8,665 nucleotides of DNA from Nocardioidaceae bacterium. GTDB lineage: Bacteria; Actinomycetota; Actinomycetes; Propionibacteriales; Nocardioidaceae. Below, piece after piece: positions 5,953-8,665 of this stretch. The DNA lies in assembly GCA_013698435.1 (NCBI GenBank), contig JACCVA010000299.1:1-8665 (forward strand). Reading direction: 5' to 3'. Below the pieces are notes generated by a model. The model searched no databases and was not told the origin of the DNA. It was given only the letters and a program-made list of their open reading frames with translations. Numbering within the stretch: position 1 is the stretch's first letter; the number at the start of each line of letters is the position of its first letter. Made by a program: the position numbers and the translations under genes.

Positions 5953-7350
5953 TCATGCGGTGATGACAAATGGCGGATTGACCGTCTCGTTGTCGGGAGC
6001 GACCGCTGTCATCAGGTGCAGACTGCCGTCCTCCATGAGGCCTGACACCGGCGTCAGCGTGGCTTGCCTGTCGTTCAGCTCGACGAGGAGCAGATGCGCC
6101 TGACCTGTCCAGGCTTGTGTGTGTGCCTCGGTGAACCCCTTCGGGTGCTCTTCGCGGAGGTTGCCTCCGGCGCCCGACACCACGAAGGTCCGGCCGTCCA
6201 CGGAGGAGATCTGGAAGTTGTGCTCGTGTCCAGCAAGCACCAAACGCACCCCGCCACGGTCGAACAATGGCACCAGTGTCTCCAGCATCTCCGCGTCGTT
6301 GCCGTGGGACGGGCCCGCGCAATAGACGGGATGGTGGGAGAAGGGGATCCGCCAGCGAACCCGCGGCTCGGTGAAGATGTCGCGTAACCAGTCGAGGTGG
6401 CACGGGTCCTGGAAGAAGCGGTGGACATGCTCATCGGGGTCGGCTTGGGAGGTGTCCACACAGACCAGCTCGACGTCTCGCCCGTACCTGACCCGGTAGA
6501 ACAGTCCCGGCCGCAGCGAACTGCCGTCACTGCTCTCGGCGAAACGGGTGGCGATGTGAAAGTTGTCCTCGAGCTGCGCCCGATCGTCGCTGCCCTCGGT
6601 ATCGGTGGTGTCGTGGTTGCCCACCGCCGGATACACCGGCACTTGTGCCAGCACGTAGCGATAGGGCTGGAAGTAGCTGGAGTACCAGTCGTCGTCCTCG
6701 CCGCCGCTCTCGTCGTCGACCTGCCCACGCTCGCCGCGGTAGATGTTGTCCCCCAGCGACAGCACGAAACGCACATCGTGGTCGGCCACCACCCGCTCCA
6801 GCACCTCGGCGATGCGGCGCTGCCGACGGCTTGACTCGGAGTCCGACTTGATCCCGACGCCGTAGTCGCCGAACGCAGCGAAGCGCACCGGACGGGAAGG
6901 CGCCGTCGGTTCCGGATGCGTCCGGAACCGACAATCGTAGGAGCGGCCCGCGGGGGCGAGGCCGTACCCGCCCTCGGCTGCCGGTACCCAGTCCCATCGC
7001 TCCCCGGCTGCCCACGGTTCACCGTCGACCGTGACCTCGTAGCGGTACTCGGTGTCCGACTGCAGGCCCTCCACCCATACCCAACACTGGTCGGACGTCC
7101 GTGCCTCGGCCACCACCCGGCCGGAGTGATCGCTCACCTCCACCCGGCTGTCACCGAAGGTCTCAGCACTTGCGCCGATACAGGTGTGTCGTCCCGCTAG
7201 CTGGTGCAGTTGCTGGTCGTCCACGATGTTCCAGCGCGACGAGGTCTCGCTTTGCTGGAACCAGAACGCTCCCCAGGCCACCAGGGCACGGTCGTGGGAC
7301 ACGTCGACGAGGTAGATGAAGGGTTCGAGGTGCACCGGCGGCTCGCTCAC
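5953..7350 (-). CDS. Purple-acid-phosphatase-like metallophosphoesterase
   Basis: A 465-residue calcineurin-like metallophosphoesterase arranged as in purple acid phosphatases: a beta-rich, fibronectin-like N-terminal domain (about 10-145, with VEGLQSDTEYRYEVTVDG at 93-110) and a dimetal hydrolase domain (about 155-435). All five metal blocks are visible: GDYG (D162), GDNIY (D201 and Y204, the GDxxY form whose tyrosine gives purple enzymes their colour), GNHD (N245, H246), SHHPVYC (H339/H340) and GHEHNF (H375, H377). It should hydrolyse phosphomonoesters or related esters. It starts at GTG 7350 with MSEPPVHLEP and has no signal peptide or lipobox, whereas most bacterial relatives are exported, so this one appears cytoplasmic. 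No Shine-Dalgarno sequence precedes the GTG; a TACCAT hexamer six bases before it suggests a leaderless transcript. The gene is convergent with the oxidoreductase gene and divergent from the glycosidase gene. The substrate is unknown. Confidence 0.88.
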   Translation of the reverse strand: MSEPPVHLEPFIYLVDVSHDRALVAWGAFWFQQSETSSRWNIVDDQQLHQLAGRHTCIGASAETFGDSRVEVSDHSGRVVAEARTSDQCWVWVEGLQSDTEYRYEVTVDGEPWAAGERWDWVPAAEGGYGLAPAGRSYDCRFRTHPEPTAPSRPVRFAAFGDYGVGIKSDSESSRRQRRIAEVLERVVADHDVRFVLSLGDNIYRGERGQVDDESGGEDDDWYSSYFQPYRYVLAQVPVYPAVGNHDTTDTEGSDDRAQLEDNFHIATRFAESSDGSSLRPGLFYRVRYGRDVELVCVDTSQADPDEHVHRFFQDPCHLDWLRDIFTEPRVRWRIPFSHHPVYCAGPSHGNDAEMLETLVPLFDRGGVRLVLAGHEHNFQISSVDGRTFVVSGAGGNLREEHPKGFTEAHTQAWTGQAHLLLVELNDRQATLTPVSGLMEDGSLHLMTAVAPDNETVNPPFVITA

Positions 7351-7356
7351 GCGTTG

Positions 7357-7362
7357 ATGGTA
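7357..7362 (-). promoter_or_regulatory. Candidate -10 element for a leaderless phosphoesterase transcript
   Basis: On the minus strand TACCAT (7362 down to 7357) matches TAnnnT and is six bases before the GTG start at 7350, the spacing of actinobacterial leaderless genes. No matching -35 stands at 16-18 bases; the nearest TTGAGG (7390-7385) is 22 bases away. Confidence 0.35.
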
Positions 7363-7419
7363 GCCAGAGTCGGCGTCGCCAGCGCCTCAACAGCTATTCC
7401 GCCGCCGGGGATTATGTCG

Positions 7420-7425
7420 TAAAGT
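7420..7425 (+). promoter_or_regulatory. Candidate -10 element for the glycoside hydrolase gene
   Basis: TAAAGT fits TAnnnT and sits in the only AT-richer patch (about 7389-7425) of the 169-base divergent gap. A start near 7432 would give a leader of about 88 bases containing the palindrome at 7482-7501. No good -35 is seen. Confidence 0.3.
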
Positions 7426-7481
7426 GCGGGGACTTGGTGAGGTCGTCGTCGGGGTTCCATGCGCGCCGCGCAGGGTAGTCG

Positions 7482-7501
7482 GCCGTGCTGGCCAACACGG
7501 C
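7482..7501 (+). promoter_or_regulatory. Near-perfect 20-bp palindrome before the glycosidase gene
   Basis: GCCGTGCTGG and CCAACACGGC pair at nine of ten positions; the only mismatch is C7488 against A7495. It ends three bases before the GGAGG ribosome binding site of the glycoside hydrolase gene. It could be a repressor operator, as LacI-type regulators often bind such sites before carbohydrate genes, or a hairpin in the leader that affects translation. Function is inferred from position and symmetry only. Confidence 0.5.
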
Positions 7502-7519
7502 GCGGAGGACAACAAATCG

Positions 7520-8665
7520 ATGGTGAACCCAGGCACTTCTCGTTCTTCAGGCCGAATCCCGGTCCTGCTCACGCTGCTGCTGATGCTGGCGCTCTTTGCC
7601 CCGTTCAGCTCAACGGCCGCGGGCAGCGTGGCCGACCGCAAGATCGGTGGCAAGAATCCCGGCACGTACACAAACCCCCTCGAGCCCCAGATCCCGGGCG
7701 ACGGCGTGGTCGAGAGCTGCGCCGATCCCACGGTGATCCAGGGCCAGGAGCCGGGCGACACCACCTGGTACATGTACTGCACCACCGACCCGCTCAACGA
7801 CGAGGACCTGGACGCTAACGGCGACCCGATCTTCCACCGCATCCCGATGATGACGTCGGAGGACCTGGTCAACTGGACATATCTCGGCGACGCCTTCCCG
7901 CAAGGGCCTACGGGACTCCCCGACTGGGCGGAGGAGGACGCGGCGCTGTGGGCGCCTGAGATGGTCTACTCCGCGACGTACGACCAGTACTACATGTTCG
8001 TCGTCGTCACCGACACGACGGCCGCGATCAGCGGCGTCGAGGACTGCGGCGGCGACAACGCGATCGGTGTCGCCACGAGCGACAGCCCGACCGGCCCCTG
8101 GGAGTTCTCAGACGAGCCGGTCGTCGGACCGCGCCAGAACGGCGCCGGGTGCGACTTCTTCTGGACGTTCGACCCGGACGTCCTCGGTGACTCCATCGCG
8201 ACCGAGAGCATCCTCTACTACGGCAGCTACTACGGAGGCGTCTTCGGCACGCACGTGACACTGACCGCCGCCGGCGCCATCGCCGACGAGGCCGGCGCCG
8301 TGATGGTCGCCATCGACAACAAGTACGAAGGCGCCAACGTCATCTACCGGGACGGTTATTACTACCTCTTCGTCTCCGCGACGAACTGCTGCAACGGCGC
8401 ATTGACCGGTTACGCGGTCTTCGTTGGCCGCTCGACCAGCCCGCTCGGCCCCTTCGTCGATCAGCAGGGCAACCTGCTCACCGACGCGCAGGCAGGGGGC
8501 ACCCCGTTCCTCACGCAGAACGGCAACCGCTGGGTCGGCACCGGCCACAACACCGTCTTCCAAGACGCCAACGGTGACTGGTGGACGATCTACCACGCGG
8601 TCGACCAGAACGACCCATTCTTCGACTTCGCCGAAGGCTCCGCGACCGAGCTCGGGTTCACCAAG
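7520..8665 (+). CDS. Secreted glycoside hydrolase family 43 enzyme, 3' end outside window
   Basis: Open frame of 382 codons without a stop, so the C-terminus is missing. Residues 1-35 form a signal peptide: basic RSSGR, hydrophobic core VLLTLLLMLALFAPF, cleavage probably near STAAG. The rest has the five-bladed propeller signatures of GH43: catalytic base D69 in ESCADPTV, LWAPEMVY (143-150), SPTGPW, the pKa-modulating D218 in WTFDPDV, catalytic acid E270 in KYEGANVIYRDGYYYLFVS, SPLGPF, and metal-binding H343 in GTGHNTVF. The layout resembles arabinanases, so arabinan or arabinoxylan side chains are likely substrates, though other GH43 specificities are possible. GGAGG at 7504-7508 stands eleven bases before ATG 7520; GTG 7523 is an alternative start. 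The mature protein is acidic, with cysteines at 67, 87, 176, 211, 290 and 291 that could form disulfides outside the cell. Confidence 0.88.
   Translation, partial: MVNPGTSRSSGRIPVLLTLLLMLALFAPFSSTAAGSVADRKIGGKNPGTYTNPLEPQIPGDGVVESCADPTVIQGQEPGDTTWYMYCTTDPLNDEDLDANGDPIFHRIPMMTSEDLVNWTYLGDAFPQGPTGLPDWAEEDAALWAPEMVYSATYDQYYMFVVVTDTTAAISGVEDCGGDNAIGVATSDSPTGPWEFSDEPVVGPRQNGAGCDFFWTFDPDVLGDSIATESILYYGSYYGGVFGTHVTLTAAGAIADEAGAVMVAIDNKYEGANVIYRDGYYYLFVSATNCCNGALTGYAVFVGRSTSPLGPFVDQQGNLLTDAQAGGTPFLTQNGNRWVGTGHNTVFQDANGDWWTIYHAVDQNDPFFDFAEGSATELGFTK

Noticed and set aside
7459..7818. 119-codon plus-strand frame over the start of the glycosidase gene
   Set aside because: It overlaps the GH43 gene in another frame and lacks motifs; the GH43 frame has a signal peptide and catalytic residues.

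Overview
This is a high-GC, densely packed chromosomal window that reads as actinobacterial, probably Nocardioidaceae or a relative (the family placement is an inference). Support comes from GTG starts, a DUF3046 gene directly upstream of recA, a mycobacterial-style LexA box (CGAAC-N4-GTTCG), and a TGTCRG-N10-TAnnnT (RecA-NDp / PafBC type) promoter in front of recA.

Layout. (1) 3-1807: an OmpR/PhoB-type response regulator and a membrane histidine kinase, overlapping by a GTGA, form a complete two-component system. (2) 1858-3872: the DNA-repair core, a small DUF3046 gene, a regulatory gap carrying two kinds of DNA-damage promoter, recA, and recX coupled to recA by a TGATG overlap. (3) 3883-4866: a Nudix hydrolase domain fused to an AAC(6')-like GNAT acetyltransferase domain, probably with its own leaderless promoter overlapping the recX stop codon. 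A strong hairpin follows. (4) 4967-5890: a zinc-free MDR-family quinone oxidoreductase. A second, decayed copy of the same hairpin sequence lies between it and the convergent next gene. (5) 5953-7350, minus strand: a purple-acid-phosphatase-like metallophosphoesterase with no visible signal peptide. (6) 7520-8665: the 5' part of a secreted family 43 glycoside hydrolase, cut by the window end and preceded by a near-perfect 20-bp palindrome.

How the genes work together. RecA (recombinase and LexA co-protease) and RecX (RecA modulator) form one unit that should respond to DNA damage by both the LexA and the PafBC routes. The two-component system has no visible link to a target. The genes after recX look like unrelated single-gene units and do not match the miaB/hflX-type neighbourhood that often follows recA-recX in actinobacteria. 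I see no mobile element, CRISPR array, RNA gene, phage gene or toxin system. The least explained items are the two-copy palindromic repeat, the Nudix-GNAT fusion and the palindrome in front of the glycosidase gene. I found no convincing new multi-gene system.
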